This document shows, piece by piece, positions 44,160-54,369 of a stretch of DNA of 64,000 nt. The position numbers were made by a program, and so were the translations under genes. The DNA is from Protopterus annectens. Lineage: Eukaryota; Chordata; Ceratodontiformes; Protopteridae. The first letter of the stretch is position 1. Each line of letters starts with the position of its first letter. The notes beneath the pieces were generated by a model. That model saw only the letters and a list, made by a program, of their open reading frames with translations, was not told where the DNA came from and ran no database searches. The stretch is from assembly GCF_019279795.1 (NCBI RefSeq), contig NC_056747.1, forward strand, positions 998,844,182 through 998,908,181, written 5' to 3'.

Positions 44160-45240
44160 GTTGTTTAACTTGTATTGTTTTCTTCCTGACCAGATAGGTG
44201 GAAAACTGATCACTGAGGCTGTCTGGCAGACAACCTGAGAGCGAGTATAGGGTTGGTCTGTTTGTTAGTATCAGTCTAAGGTAGACTGTCTGTCTGAGGT
44301 TTTATTAACTCTTGTTGGTCTCTTGATGAGTTGAGAAAAACCATGTAGGTTTACATGTTTTTGGGCTCTGGGGAATTGCAATCTGACCAGGCTATATTAA
44401 GGTCACCCATTATAAGTGTTTCCTGAGGTAGGTTATTGCAGCACCTGTATAGTACATTTTCCAGTATAGAAATCTTATCTCCTGGTGGCATATAAAGACC
44501 TATTTTTATTGGAGTTGATTTTTAGTTTGGCATATAATATTTCTGCCTTTTCAAGTTCTAAGGTTTTGTCAGATAATATTTCGATAGAGAGGTGTTTTTT
44601 TGTAAAGTAGAGCTACACCACCTCCTCTTTTCTTTATTCTGTCAGAGCGTATAATGTTGTAGCCTGGGGGTAGGAACTCATTATTATTGTTGTTGGGATG
44701 TAACCAGGTTTCTGTAAGTATAACAATATCTGGTGAGTAGAGAGCAAAGTATGAAGTTCATGAATTTTGTTTTTTATACTTCTAATGTTCATATTCAATA
44801 TCAAAGTGTATGCTTTTTATCTAGAAGGTATGGCTGATGTCAGATTAGTGTTTGTTTGCAGAGTGGGGTGTGGTTCTGAGGTTTGATGATTATTGAGTGG
44901 ACCAGGGTTTGGATGTATATCTCCACACAGGGTTAGTCTAGAAACAATTTGGATGACATGTTTCAGGTATTTGTTAAGGCTTTTGTCATATTTTGAGGAG
45001 ATAGTGGCTAAGTTGGAATAATGCGGTTTTGCTATTTTAGCTTGGGTGAAGGTTGTGACATTAAAGATGGAAGTACCTATATAGATGTTGGTAGGCTTTA
45101 AGGTGATGGGATGGATATTAGAGGTGGAGTGGAATGGAGGGGGTTGGGGGACTGGTGTTATAAGAGGTAATGATAGTTGTAAGTATTAGTAGGTATAGTG
45201 AGGCCAGAAGAAAGAATAAGTGGCATTTTGATTTTTTGTG
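44160..45240 (-). pseudogene. LINE-gamma B ORF2 start: hydrophobic leader, 2A-like motif, endonuclease
   Basis: Minus strand. MPNQPHKKSKCHLFFLLASL followed by a further hydrophobic run (about 45240-45140) resembles a signal or membrane segment. After one frameshift the frame runs to LTLCGDIHPNPGP (motif 44924-44898), then NMNIRSIKNKI near 44795, EFLPPGYNIIRSDRIKKRGG near 44680-44620, and a C-terminal SLSDQFSTYLVRK near 44215. GDIxxNPGP is the 2A-like ribosome-skipping type known at the start of some CR1/L2-class LINE ORFs. Endonuclease blocks are present but broken by several stops. Confidence 0.75.
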
Positions 45241-45559
45241 AGGCTGGTTTGGCATGAATCTGATTGGCTTAGCAGGATGTATGGGAGTGGTCATTTCAGG
45301 TATGAGGTGAGATTGATTATTTACAGTGAATAGGAATATTACAGAGAGAGTAATAGGCTTACTTTGATACAGAGCCGGAAATGGTACAGAGAGCAGGGAA
45401 ATTACTGGGGGACAAAAAGTTTGGACTTACATCAGTGGCATACAGAGTAGAGCAGATTGCAGAGCAGCTGGAGGGAAAGACAGTGTAGGTAGATTTTGTT
45501 GGTGTGGTATGGGAGGTATATAAGCTGGGTGAAGTGATGATAGTTATAAGAAGGAGAGA

Positions 45560-45580
45560 GAGAGAGAGAGGTAAATAGTA
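45560..45580 (+). repeat. GA microsatellite
   Basis: About 8 GA units in the LINE-gamma B 5' region. Confidence 0.7.
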
Positions 45581-45864
45581 AAAATGATGAGAAAGATGTG
45601 TATGAAAGGCATAACTGTGATGAGTGGAGTATAATAGGTGACTATCTGAGGTGGATTTTATAAAATAATGGAGAGGATGTGACAGTAAAGTAAGGTGGGA
45701 GTAATTGAAGTAGTAGTAGTGAGGGGGGGTAGAATGGTTTTGTTTATAAAGGTAGGAATAGAGGTGAGAATAGACTAAGAAGAGTTGTGAAAATAAGAAT
45801 TATAGATAGCAAGTGCTGGTTGTGTAGAAGGGCAGAGTAGGTACAGTATATGGTAGAGGTGAAG

Positions 45865-46065
45865 AAGGGGTTGGGCTGTAAAAGATAGTTAGGTTGGGTA
45901 GGCTGTGGGGGAGGTGGAGTTTGATTGGAGGATGGATAGATGGGTAGGGTTTAGATGGGATAGGGTAGAAGTAGGGGTTGGGTATTAGAAGATAGTTTGA
46001 TTGGGTTGGCTGTGGAGGAGGTGGAGTTGTATTGGAGGATGGTGGGGTGGGTATAGTTTGGATCT
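45865..46065 (+). repeat. Two tandem units of about 107 bases in the LINE-gamma B 5' UTR
   Basis: Similar units start near 45868 and 45975: GGGGTTGGG...AGATAGTT(T/A)G(A/G)TTGGG, GGCTGTGG(G/A)GGAGGTGGAGTT and GATTGGAGGATGG or the like. Tandem 5' UTR units are common in LINE promoters; that role here is inference. Confidence 0.6.
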
Positions 46066-46300
46066 GTATAAGTTTAATTGAAACAGGGGTGGGTGAGAAT
46101 GGTGGTAGGGTAGGGGAGCAGAGTGAACCCGAGTGTAGTCAGGGCAAATGGAGTGGGGATAGCCCAGCAGAAAGAGGCAAGGGTGCTGAGAAAACAGAAA
46201 AAAACTCAATCAGGAGCAAAACTTCGCTTACTAGTATCAGGTGAGTTTGAGCCTGTTGGACAGAAAAAATAAATAACTATATAATTGGGATGGTGAGTAC

Positions 46301-46659
46301 AAAAGCTTTTGCCAGGAACAGTGCTCCCATATGGTCAGGCCTGCTAGCAGTGTACTTGAGTAGGATAAAATGCAGCTATAAGAATACGTATATAAGAATC
46401 CGTGTTTCTTTACACTTTTAAGTTGTAATCCTTTTGCTGTTGTTCAAGCTAGATATATTACTTAGTTTGTCTTGTAGTACACTGCTATCTAGTGGCTGAG
46501 AAGGGGAACTACACCTATTAACCTTAAATCTCCTAAGCTTAAATGGGTAAAATGGCCGGGAATATAGGGAGGTCTGTGCGAGTGTGCAAGCCAAAAAATA
46601 CAAAGCCTACAATAAAAAAATTAACTTAAAACTGTAGGCTAGCACCTACACTTTTCTGA
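46301..46659. other. Unrecognised; probably LINE-gamma A 5' remainder
   Basis: No coding signal. Its position between LINE-gamma B and the 117-bp repeats, all inside the interrupted element Z, suggests 5' UTR of LINE-gamma A. Confidence 0.35.
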
Positions 46660-47008
46660 GCTTAAGGTAAGTCATCCTTGAATGATTGGAAAAACACAGT
46701 AGTCCAAATGCTGGGATACAGCACAGAAGGAAAGGCAGCCTGAGTTATTGCTGGTGAGTATCCAAGACTTAGCTGAGCTTAGGATAGGTCGTCCTTGAAT
46801 GACTGGAAAAACACAGTAGTCCAAATGTTGGGATACAGCAGAGAAGGAAGGGCAACCCGAGTTATTGCTGATAAGTTTCCAAGACTTTGGTGAGCTTAGT
46901 GTAGGTCATCCTTGAATGAATGGAAAAACACAGTAGTCCAAATTTTGGGATACGGCAGAGACGGAAGGGCAGCCCGAGTTTTTGCTGGTGAGTATCCAAG
47001 GGTCAAGC
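46660..47008 (+). repeat. Three tandem 117-bp units
   Basis: Units begin GCTTA at 46660, 46777 and 46894, exactly 117 bases apart. Each holds GTCCTTGAATGA/CATCCTTGAATGA, GGAAAAACACAGTAGTCCAA and GGGATAC(A/G)GCA. Differences are few. They lie at the far (5') edge of the LINE-gamma insertion. Confidence 0.9.
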
Positions 47009-47518
47009 ACACCATACAGAGACCAGGTGAGATGGATGAGATGGGAAGTGATATTTAAAATTCTATATATCTAAATCTAATATATCAGCTACACTGCAGA
47101 AATAAATAAAAACTGCTTTCTTATATACTATGTACATCTTTATAGTGACACACACATTCAGATTTTCCAATACTTGTAGTAATGTGGAGAGCTGTTTTCA
47201 TATAGTTTGCAAAATTGTCTTTTTAAGGTATATCTGCACATTGGAAACACAACAGCAAATGCTGCACTTTGCATTCTCGTCAATATGGTAACATGCAGAT
47301 CTTTAATAATCTGACAGTCATACATGGCTAGCCATCCATTTCATACTGGCCTCCCAACATCTTCTCTCATACATCCAGTGCTGATGTCATCAACAATAAG
47401 TTGTCCCACAGCATTATAAACATCAGACTTGTGCTGTAGTGCTTGCATTAAATACTGGGTTTTCTATTTGGTGTACTTAGGGTTTCTAATTTCACTGCAG
47501 TCAAGTGGTGTGTGTGTA

Positions 47519-47521
<3 letters not shown>

Positions 47522-47572
<51 letters not shown>
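47522..47572. repeat. TG microsatellite ending a Z unit
   Basis: About 24 TG units after CAGTCAAGTGG. Confidence 0.95.
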
Positions 47573-47577
<5 letters not shown>

Positions 47578-47830
47578 CTAATCAGAGGAGCATAACTGTG
47601 TATCCTGCAGTCATCAGTACAATCCCATGGAGTAGCAATATTTTGACGGTTGTACATGCCTACACATCCATTTCATAAAGGTCTCTCAACATCTTCTCTC
47701 AAACATCCAATGCTGATGTCATCCACTATGAATTCTCCTGCAGCAGTGTAAAAGTCAGACTTGTTCTGTGGTGCTTGTATTAAGTACTGTGATGTGTAGA
47801 TATGGGTTCTATTGTCACTGGGGTCAATTG

Positions 47831-47835
<5 letters not shown>

Positions 47836-47912
<77 letters not shown>

Positions 47913-47930
47913 TCACACGCGTGTGTGTGT
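47836..47930. repeat. TG microsatellite ending a Z unit
   Basis: About 37 TG units, followed by a short GCTCACACGCG interruption and more TG. Confidence 0.95.
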
Positions 47931-48132
47931 TTCTTTACTTGGTTGATATTTGAGAGAGCATTTTACACCAGCATGTCAGACATTGCTATTACCATCTTCT
48001 CCTCACTAGACACTGCTGACGTCATCAGCTATAAAGTGTTGTCAGTCACTTTAGAAGTCAAACTTGTTCCATGGCTCTTGCATTAAGTACTGTGTTGGGT
48101 AGATATGGTTCTATTCTCACTGCAGTCAATTG

Positions 48133-48165
<33 letters not shown>

Positions 48166-48174
48166 TGTGTGGGT
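48133..48174. repeat. TG microsatellite ending a Z unit
   Basis: About 19 TG units with one A interruption after CAGTCAATTGG. Confidence 0.9.
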
Positions 48175-48860
48175 GTTCACTTGGTTAACATTTCAGAGAG
48201 CATTTTACACCAGCATATTAGACACTGCTGCTATCATCTTCTTGTCACCAGACACTGTTGATATCATTGGTTATAAAGTGGTGTTGGTCGCTATAAAAAT
48301 CAGACTTCTTTTGTGGTGCTTGTATGAAGTACTGTGCTTTATAAATAAGTAGGTAGGGGGTTTATTCTCACTACAGTCAACCCTCATTATGGTGACAGTT
48401 TTAGAATGAATAGGGGTTCTGTTCTCACTACAGTCAACACTCACTACGGTGACAATTTAGAACAATGTGAGAGTCCACAGCTACGTCAAACCCGTCTTCT
48501 ACCATCTCATTGTAGCATACAATGATGATTTCATCCTGTGTAATATGCACTTTGACAATATTCAAGACAAATCTGTGCTATGGCAGTAACATTAACTACT
48601 GTGCTTACAAACTTCTTTACCTACATGTATAGGGGTTCTGATCCATCAGAAGGTGACTTGCATGTCTGTACATACACCTATCACTTTTGAGACAATTTTA
48701 TCCAGCAATGTGGCTCCACATATATGTCCTACACTCCTTCCAACATGTTCTCCTCAGCATAAAATGTTGCTATCATACTGCATAAAGTGCAACGTGACAG
48801 TGTTACATCAGGTATTTGCAATGTTGCTAGACCAAGTGGTATGCATACCTGTTGTCTAGG

Positions 48861-50039
48861 CAGGATTGCTTGTTATTTCTAATACAGGTGTAACAGTGTC
48901 CATCTATACACCTCCAGCAGATGTTACATTTTGGAGGAGGTGTGCTTGATTCCCCTCAGCGATTGCTTATGAATCATAATAGTTGCCTAAGTGTGTTGTT
49001 GCAGAACCATCTATGATTACTCACAATCATGTATGTTATGTGAAAGACATGGAATTACTGGTGGTGTGAATGTGATATTGTCCCTGATTGAGTGTGCTTC
49101 TGTCTACTGTTGTCCACAGGCCTGTTACTATGTTTTGCACTCAGCTGAGATCTATGCTGACATTACATTCATATTCAGGCAACTCATTTTGCACAGCTTC
49201 ATAATATGCACATAATCCCTATTATATATACCATCCCTGATATATGTCCTGTCCATTTTTTATATCAGGATGCTTATATCACAAAGTATCCACTCCACTG
49301 ATCTATTGCCTTATGTGACAGTCACATAATAACTGTCCAGTCCATACTGTATCATATTGATACGTCATTAGTGTTCATGCTACCACTGTCTTCACTGACA
49401 TGCCTTTATGTGCTGTACATTACCATGTTTCACCTGTCCTCTTCCCCTGTCTTCATTCTTACAATTCATCTGTGTGCACTTTTTCAATATAAACACTTCC
49501 ACAGACTATTTATTTATAATGCACTCTATGTAACCTAAATGATCATTTACACAACTTTTATTTAGTATGCCTTGCACAGATTTACACAATACTCTGCACT
49601 GTATACATTTTTATGTAATGTGTTGGAACTATATGCATTGTTTTATTAATAACCCTGGTAATCATTGTAGCATTCCGTGCACTCTTACAGACCTAGTTTG
49701 CCCATAGGTAAACAGGTTTATGTAACTGATGCTATCTGTGTTTCTATACAGTTTCCTGGTTGTCAGCACTGTTGCTGGCCACAAAACTGTGCTTGTTTAT
49801 GTTTAAACATGGTGCACAGCATGCATATGCAATTAGCACTGCTGCTCACCACGCAAACATGTAAACTCCAGGTAGGCTTCATGCTAAGCCTACACGGAGT
49901 TTATTGAATCCCCAGGCTTGACATGTGTGAATATTATTGCACTTATATTCAGTCATTTCATACTTAATTTAGTCAAAAATCCTCATAGACTGAATTTGCC
50001 CAGTTCAGCTCTATTAAATTATTCTTGATTGAATTGTAT

Positions 50040-50040
<1 letters not shown>
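48861..50040. other. Unrecognised segment with one long hairpin
   Basis: No coding signal. The one structure seen is an inverted repeat at 49862-49903 (TAAACTCC and GGTAGGCTT pairing with AAGCCTAC and GGAGTTTA around a CATGCT loop). Confidence 0.4.
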
Positions 50041-50113
<73 letters not shown>

Positions 50114-50130
50114 AAGAAGAAGAAGAAGAA
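50041..50130. repeat. Compound AAT/AAG microsatellite
   Basis: About 14 AAT (TAA) units pass into about 15 AAG units. Apparent Leu or Phe runs on the minus strand are artefacts. Confidence 0.95.
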
Positions 50131-50171
50131 AAGTTCCACTACATGAAGAAATAAAGAAAGCAAGAATGATA

Positions 50172-51597
50172 CAGTGGATATAAAAGGTGTATACACCCAT
50201 GTTAAAATGTCATTTTTTTATATAAAAAATGACACCACAATAAATCATTTCAGAACTTTTCCCTCCTTTAATGTGACCTATAACCTATACAATTCAATTG
50301 AAAAATAAACAAATTTGTTAGGGAAAAAATATAAAAAATAAAAAAAACGTACAATAAGCTGGTAGCATAACTGTGCACACCCTTAAACTAATACTTGTTG
50401 AAGCACCTTTTGCTTTAATTACACCATTCAGTTTTCTTGGGTACACACTTGCCATCAATTAAAGAGACACTGATTAACCCCAAATAAAGTTCAGCTTTCC
50501 TAGTAGGATTTTCCTTACATTTACTCAGTTGCCTGCTACAGCAAAAGCCAGGGTTCGCAGAGAGCTTACAAATCATCAAAAGGAACTCATTGTTGAAAGG
50601 TATCAGTCAGAAAAAGGGTACAAAACAATTTTCACAGCATAGAATATACCATGGAACACAGTGAAGACAGTTATCAAAAATGCAGAAAATATGGGACAAC
50701 AGTGACAACAGAGCTGGACGTCCCTCCAAAATTGATGAAAAGACAAAACAAAAACTGGTCAGGGAGGCTGCCAAGAGACCTACAGCAACACTGAATGAGC
50801 TGCAGGAATTTCTGGCAAGTACTGGTTCTGCACTAATGTGACAACAATCTCATGTATTCCACATATGTCAGGCCTATGAGGTAGGGTTGCAAGCCTTTTC
50901 CTAAACAGAAAAACACCCAGACCTGGCTAAAATTTGCAAAACAATACATCATGTCTCCCAAAATCATGCCGGAAAATGTGTTATGGTCTGATGAGACCAA
51001 GGTTGAACTTTTTGGTCGCAATTCCAAAAGATATGTTTGGCACAAAAACAACACTTTGCATCACCAAAAGAACACCATCCCCATGGTGAAGCATGGTGGT
51101 GGGAGTATCATGCTTTGGGGTTGCATTTCTTCAGCTAGAACTGGGGCTTTAGTCAAGGTGGATGGAATTATGAACAGTTCCAAATACAAATCACTTTTGG
51201 CCCAAAACCTTCAGGCATCTGCTAGAAACCTGAAGGTGAAGAGGAATTTCACCTTTCAACATGACAATGACCCCCAGCATACATCCAAATCAACAAAAGA
51301 ATGGCTTCACCAGAAGAAAATTAAAGTTTTGGAATGGCCCAGCCAGAGCCCAGACCTAAATCCAATAGAAATCCTGTGGAGTGACCTGAAGAGGGCTGTG
51401 CACAAGAGATGCCCTTGCAATCTGACAGATTTGGAGTGCTTTTGTAAAGAAGAGAGGGGAAATATTGCCAAGTCAAATGTGCCATGCTGATAGACTCCGA
51501 CCCAAGAAGACTGAATGCTGTAATTAAATCAAAAGGTGATTTAACAAAGCATTAGTTTAAGAGTGTGCACACTTATGCAAACAGCTTATTGCACATA
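50172..51597 (+). mobile_element. Tc1-like DNA transposon
   Basis: Left end CAGTGGATATAAAAGGTGTA preceded by TA, with a 5' UTR containing CCTATAACCTATACAATTC and CACCCTTAAACTAATACTT. The right subterminal GAGTGTGCACACTTATGC is present, but the outer part of the right inverted repeat is missing: at about 51597 the sequence switches to the MITE cluster. The transposase is between. The same family, deleted, sits at 34042-34368. Confidence 0.88.
50525..51490 (+). pseudogene. Tc1/mariner transposase
   Basis: Cut-and-paste DDE transposase. The N-terminal half (50525-50940) is frameshifted but readable: a helix-turn-helix part around TRVRRELTNHQKELIVERYQ-like text and GRPSKIDEKTKQKLVREAAK near 50715-50775. 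The open C-terminal half (50951-51490) carries LWSDETKVELFGRN (first Asp), VWHKNNTLHHQKNTIPMVKH, GGGSIMLWGC, FQHDNDPQHTSKSTKEWL (second Asp) and WPSQSPDLNPIEILWSDLKR (Glu), which is the DD34E signature. Stops in the N-terminal half make it inactive. Confidence 0.9.
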
Positions 51598-51604
51598 GCC
51601 CCGC

Positions 51605-51740
51605 TGCTTGCAGCGTGAAGGTAAGATTTTGTTGTTTTTATTTTTTATTTTTATATGGTTGACATTTTGAATGTTGATCATATGGTCTCGGCCATATGGT
51701 TTTCGACATTCTTAAATGTCGGCCATATCAAGTAGACCCA
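51605..51740 (+). mobile_element. Palindromic MITE family W, possible half copy 4
   Basis: An arm made of the words CATATGGTCTCGGCCATATG, TTTTCGACATT and AATGTCGGCCATAT, ending AAGTAGACCCATATAT as copy 5 does (AGTAGACCTATATAT). No core is visible, so placement in the family rests on the shared end and word-repeat style. Confidence 0.45.
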
Positions 51741-51779
51741 TATATATATATATATATACAAATATATATATATATATGG
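51741..51779. repeat. TA tract between MITEs
   Basis: TA units with one ACAA interruption. Confidence 0.85.
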
Positions 51780-52277
51780 ATCTACTATATTTGGTCCAAT
51801 TTCATTTGGTCAAAAATGATTTCAGGCAGCCCATTTCATGGAAAACATATTTGACTGAAAGCACATTTGGTCGAATTACATTTGGTCGAAAATGGTATTT
51901 AGCCCCTGCCCTACTGCAGTGCGACCCTGGAGTGAGAATATAATGTTAGGGGGGTGTGGGGGGTACAGCCCATCCAACATTGGGGGGATGTGGGGGGCAT
52001 AACCCCCACATAATTGAAGTTAATGCACTATTATATAGATGTGAATCCCTTACAAATGCATTAAAACATATAACATCAGTAAAAACTGGTTGCAAAATGT
52101 GGGGGGCTATGCCCCCCACCCACCCAACTTTATATTCTCACTCCAGGGTCGCACTGCAGTGGGGCAAGGGCTAAATACCATTTTCAACCAAATGTGCTTT
52201 CAGTTAAATGAGGTTTCAGTGAAGTGGGCTGCCTGAAATAATTTTCGAACAAATGAAATTCAGCTAAAAACAGTAGA

Positions 52278-52280
<3 letters not shown>
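51780..52280 (+). mobile_element. Palindromic MITE family W, copy 5
   Basis: About 500 bp, arms inverted: left ATTTGGTCCAATTTCATTTG, ATTTCAGGCAGCCCATTTCA, GAAAGCACATTTGGTC, ATGGTATTTAGCCCCTGCC, CTGCAGTGCGACCCTGGAGT; the right arm gives the complements. The arm word is ATTTGGTCGAAA (and variants). Two core halves flank a short spacer near 52010-52080. TA tracts abut both ends. Confidence 0.8.

Positions 52281-52326
<46 letters not shown>
52281..52326. repeat. TA microsatellite between MITEs
   Basis: About 22 TA units. Confidence 0.9.
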
Positions 52327-52328
<2 letters not shown>

Positions 52329-52845
52329 ATTTGTATTACTTCACCTAAAGACCATTTCACTATTTCACCGAGACCAAATCAGCTAAAGTTCATTTCACCT
52401 AAAACTCATTTCATCGACAAGTAGTACTCTAAAGCAAGTCAAAGGTATATGTCCTTTTTCCCACTGTAGTGCATTCCTGGTGTTAGTATATATAGTTGGG
52501 GGGTGTAGGGGGCGCATCCCCCCCACATTGGGGGGTGTGGGAGGCATAGCCCCTCATCTAGTTGGCTTTTACCAAATAATATAAAACAAAACCAGACAAC
52601 ATAAAACCAAATTAATTATTATGTGCCCCCCACCCCCTCCCCCCAACTATATATACTAACACCAGTATCACACTACAGTGGGGAAAAGGACATATACCTT
52701 TGACTTGCCTTAGAGTACTACTTGTCAGTGAAATGAGTTTTAGGTGAATGAACTTTCAATGAAATGAACTTTTGGTGATTTGGTCTCAGTGAAATGGGTT
52801 TCAGTGAAATGGTCTTTAGGTGAAGTGATACACATGATCTTCCAT
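52327..52845 (+). mobile_element. Palindromic MITE family W, copy 6 (best preserved)
   Basis: Near-perfect palindrome with arms of about 200 bp. Left: CTTCACCTAAAGACCATTTC, CACCGAGACCAAATCAGC, AGTAGTACTCTAAAGCAAGT, CAAAGGTATATGTCCTTTTT, GGTGTTAGTATATATAGTTG. The right arm (52620-52845) is their complement with few changes. The arm word is TTTCACCTAAA/TTTCACTGAAA. Core with G- and C-runs at 52497-52550 and 52625-52650. No coding capacity. Confidence 0.85.
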
Positions 52846-53119
52846 ATAGTTAGGTTCTAAAGATTAATTTGCCTAAACCTCAAAGCCCCCCAAAACACAA
52901 CACAGGCACAAAACACACTTAGCAAGTAAAGCCTACCTCCTCACATAGCTAAAGGACTCCCAAAGTCATGGATATTGAGCCCATAAGGAAGGCATTGACC
53001 CAACCAACATTTTTGTCATAATTAATTACATTGTAAGACATACAGATGTCTTTCTTACCAGTCTGAGCAATGAAATAGTGACAGTTAGTTGCTTGTCTGG
53101 TGCCAGGATCCATTATAGC
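52846..53119. other. No recognisable feature
   Basis: Short segment between the MITE cluster and the minus-strand LINE-alpha tail. Confidence 0.4.
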
Positions 53120-53440
53120 ATGCATAGTTTCATAGGTTCATAGGTAGGTACTAGGCTATCGGCCCAAGGGCCTATGTAAGCCTAGCCAACAAGGTTCCCT
53201 GGCTTACGCCACCCAAGAAAGTTATTTTCCTATGCCACTGTTGAGCAGAGACATAGAAGTGATCCCCGGGGTGTATTTCCTATTTCCCTTCCACTCATCA
53301 AGATTTTTCTTGAAGAGTGCTAAAGAAGAACTTTGCTTGACATAGATGGATAGCTTGTTCCAGAGTATGCACTCACGTCTTGGAACAAGTACCAGTATGA
53401 CTCTGTTCATGCTGGTGTCAGTGACTTGTGGTGTACCTCC
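53120..53440 (-). mobile_element. LINE-alpha copy 4: short 3' end, minus strand
   Basis: It starts with the reversed tail TTCATAGGTTCATAGGTAGG, then the complement of the 3' UTR (CCCTGGCTTACGCCACCC) and the C-terminal frame 53410-53222: ECILWNKLSIYVKQSSSLAL, FKKNLDEWKGNRKYTPGITS. 5'-truncated at about 53440. Confidence 0.85.
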
Positions 53441-53479
53441 CTGAAGAGAGACATGATGGCGCTCTAAGACTATGTCTCC

Positions 53480-54300
53480 AAGCCAGCTATGAACTTAGCA
53501 CTGAGCAGCATTCTACCTTCTCCTAAGATGATGCTGCAATATGAGCAAAAGTAATTGAGTTCAATAACTGGCTTAGTGTCATTCAAAGGGGGTCCAATAT
53601 TTGTCAGCCTGGGAGGACATGATAAATAGACCATGTTGCTTTGCCAGGGATGGTCGGCATCTGTCCCCTCTAGGATTTTAGTTATTGGCAAAGACATCGT
53701 CCATCCACATTGTGCCTTTCTTAGACAAAGCCAACCTGATAAACCTACCTATGCTCCCTTCCACCCAGGTACCATTGGAAATTTCATTTAAGACAAAGTA
53801 CCTTCTCCTAAGTGATACATTGTCAAACTTCAAACCCCAATGAAACCCCAATGAACCCAGTTAACACCACTGAACACACAGAAACATATACCACCACAGT
53901 ATACTAACATGTAAACAGCTGCAAACATGCAGCTGTATCCCATAGGAACAAGTGCAGAGCAAACCCCAGATAAAATCCTCATGGTGGAACCATAATATCA
54001 AGTTTTACAATAAAAGGAAAGGAATTTTGACCAACAGTCAGGACAATAATTGCCAGAATGTTAGACCCCTTATCACTGAAATAAACAAATAACTTAGGAC
54101 CTTAATAAAACCAACCAAAGCCAAGTTTGAGGCTAAAATAGCTACTTAAGCCAAAGACAATCACAATGCATTTTGTAGTTATTTTTGTAATCTCAAAAGA
54201 ATAATGCAGCAATGCACTGAACTGATTGTGAATGATACTATCTACACTGAGGCTGAATATATAAAGAACCTACTGGTCAGTAAATTTAGCTCTAGATTTA
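53480..54300 (+). pseudogene. LINE-alpha copy 5: esterase end and pre-RT region
   Basis: CFARDGRHLSPLGF (53637-53678) is the RDGxHLS block closing ORF1 esterases. After a decayed stretch, VRPLITEINKQLRTLIKTTK-like text (54065-54125), KAKFEAKIATQAKDNHNAFC and KNLLVSKFSSRFTPSPPSVP (54255-54315) form the pre-RT linker. Frames change several times. Confidence 0.65.
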
Positions 54301-54369
54301 CCCCCTCTCCCCTCCATCTGTCCCTCAAGATATACCTGAAACTGACTTGCCTCCAGCTATCATACAAGA

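Larger units (their letters stand above)
41551..46300 (-). mobile_element. LINE-gamma B: longer L2-like LINE
   Basis: Minus strand. Tail of AAAAT repeats at 41553-41590, shared 3' tail to 41655, 3' UTR and RT C-terminus to 42680, RT 43300-42695, pre-RT 43729-43547, endonuclease 44820-43924, 2A-like motif 44924-44898, hydrophobic leader near 45240, and a G/A-rich (plus strand) 5' UTR beyond. It is nearly full length but heavily frameshifted. It probably inserted in the 5' part of LINE-gamma A. Confidence 0.8.
47079..48860 (-). repeat. Element Z array, copy 2 (inverted)
   Basis: Inverted relative to 15108-16985. Landmarks: TATAGTTTGCAAAATTGTC and GGAAACACAACAGCAAATG at the left, then units with CAACATCTTCTCTCAxACAT, GATGTCATC, GTGCTTG(C/T)ATTAA(A/G)TACTG, TTCACTGCAGTCAA, each followed by a TG tract. 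Unit starts are about 321, 301 and 251 bases apart. Two further decayed units run to about 48860. Confidence 0.75.

Noticed and set aside
46660-47008. The 117-bp tandem units as a CRISPR array
   Set aside because: The units are contiguous without unique spacers, far too long for CRISPR repeats, and lie in eukaryotic LINE-rich DNA.
49973-50200. Minus-strand Leu/Phe-rich frame resembling a membrane segment
   Set aside because: It is the complement of the AAT/AAG microsatellite.
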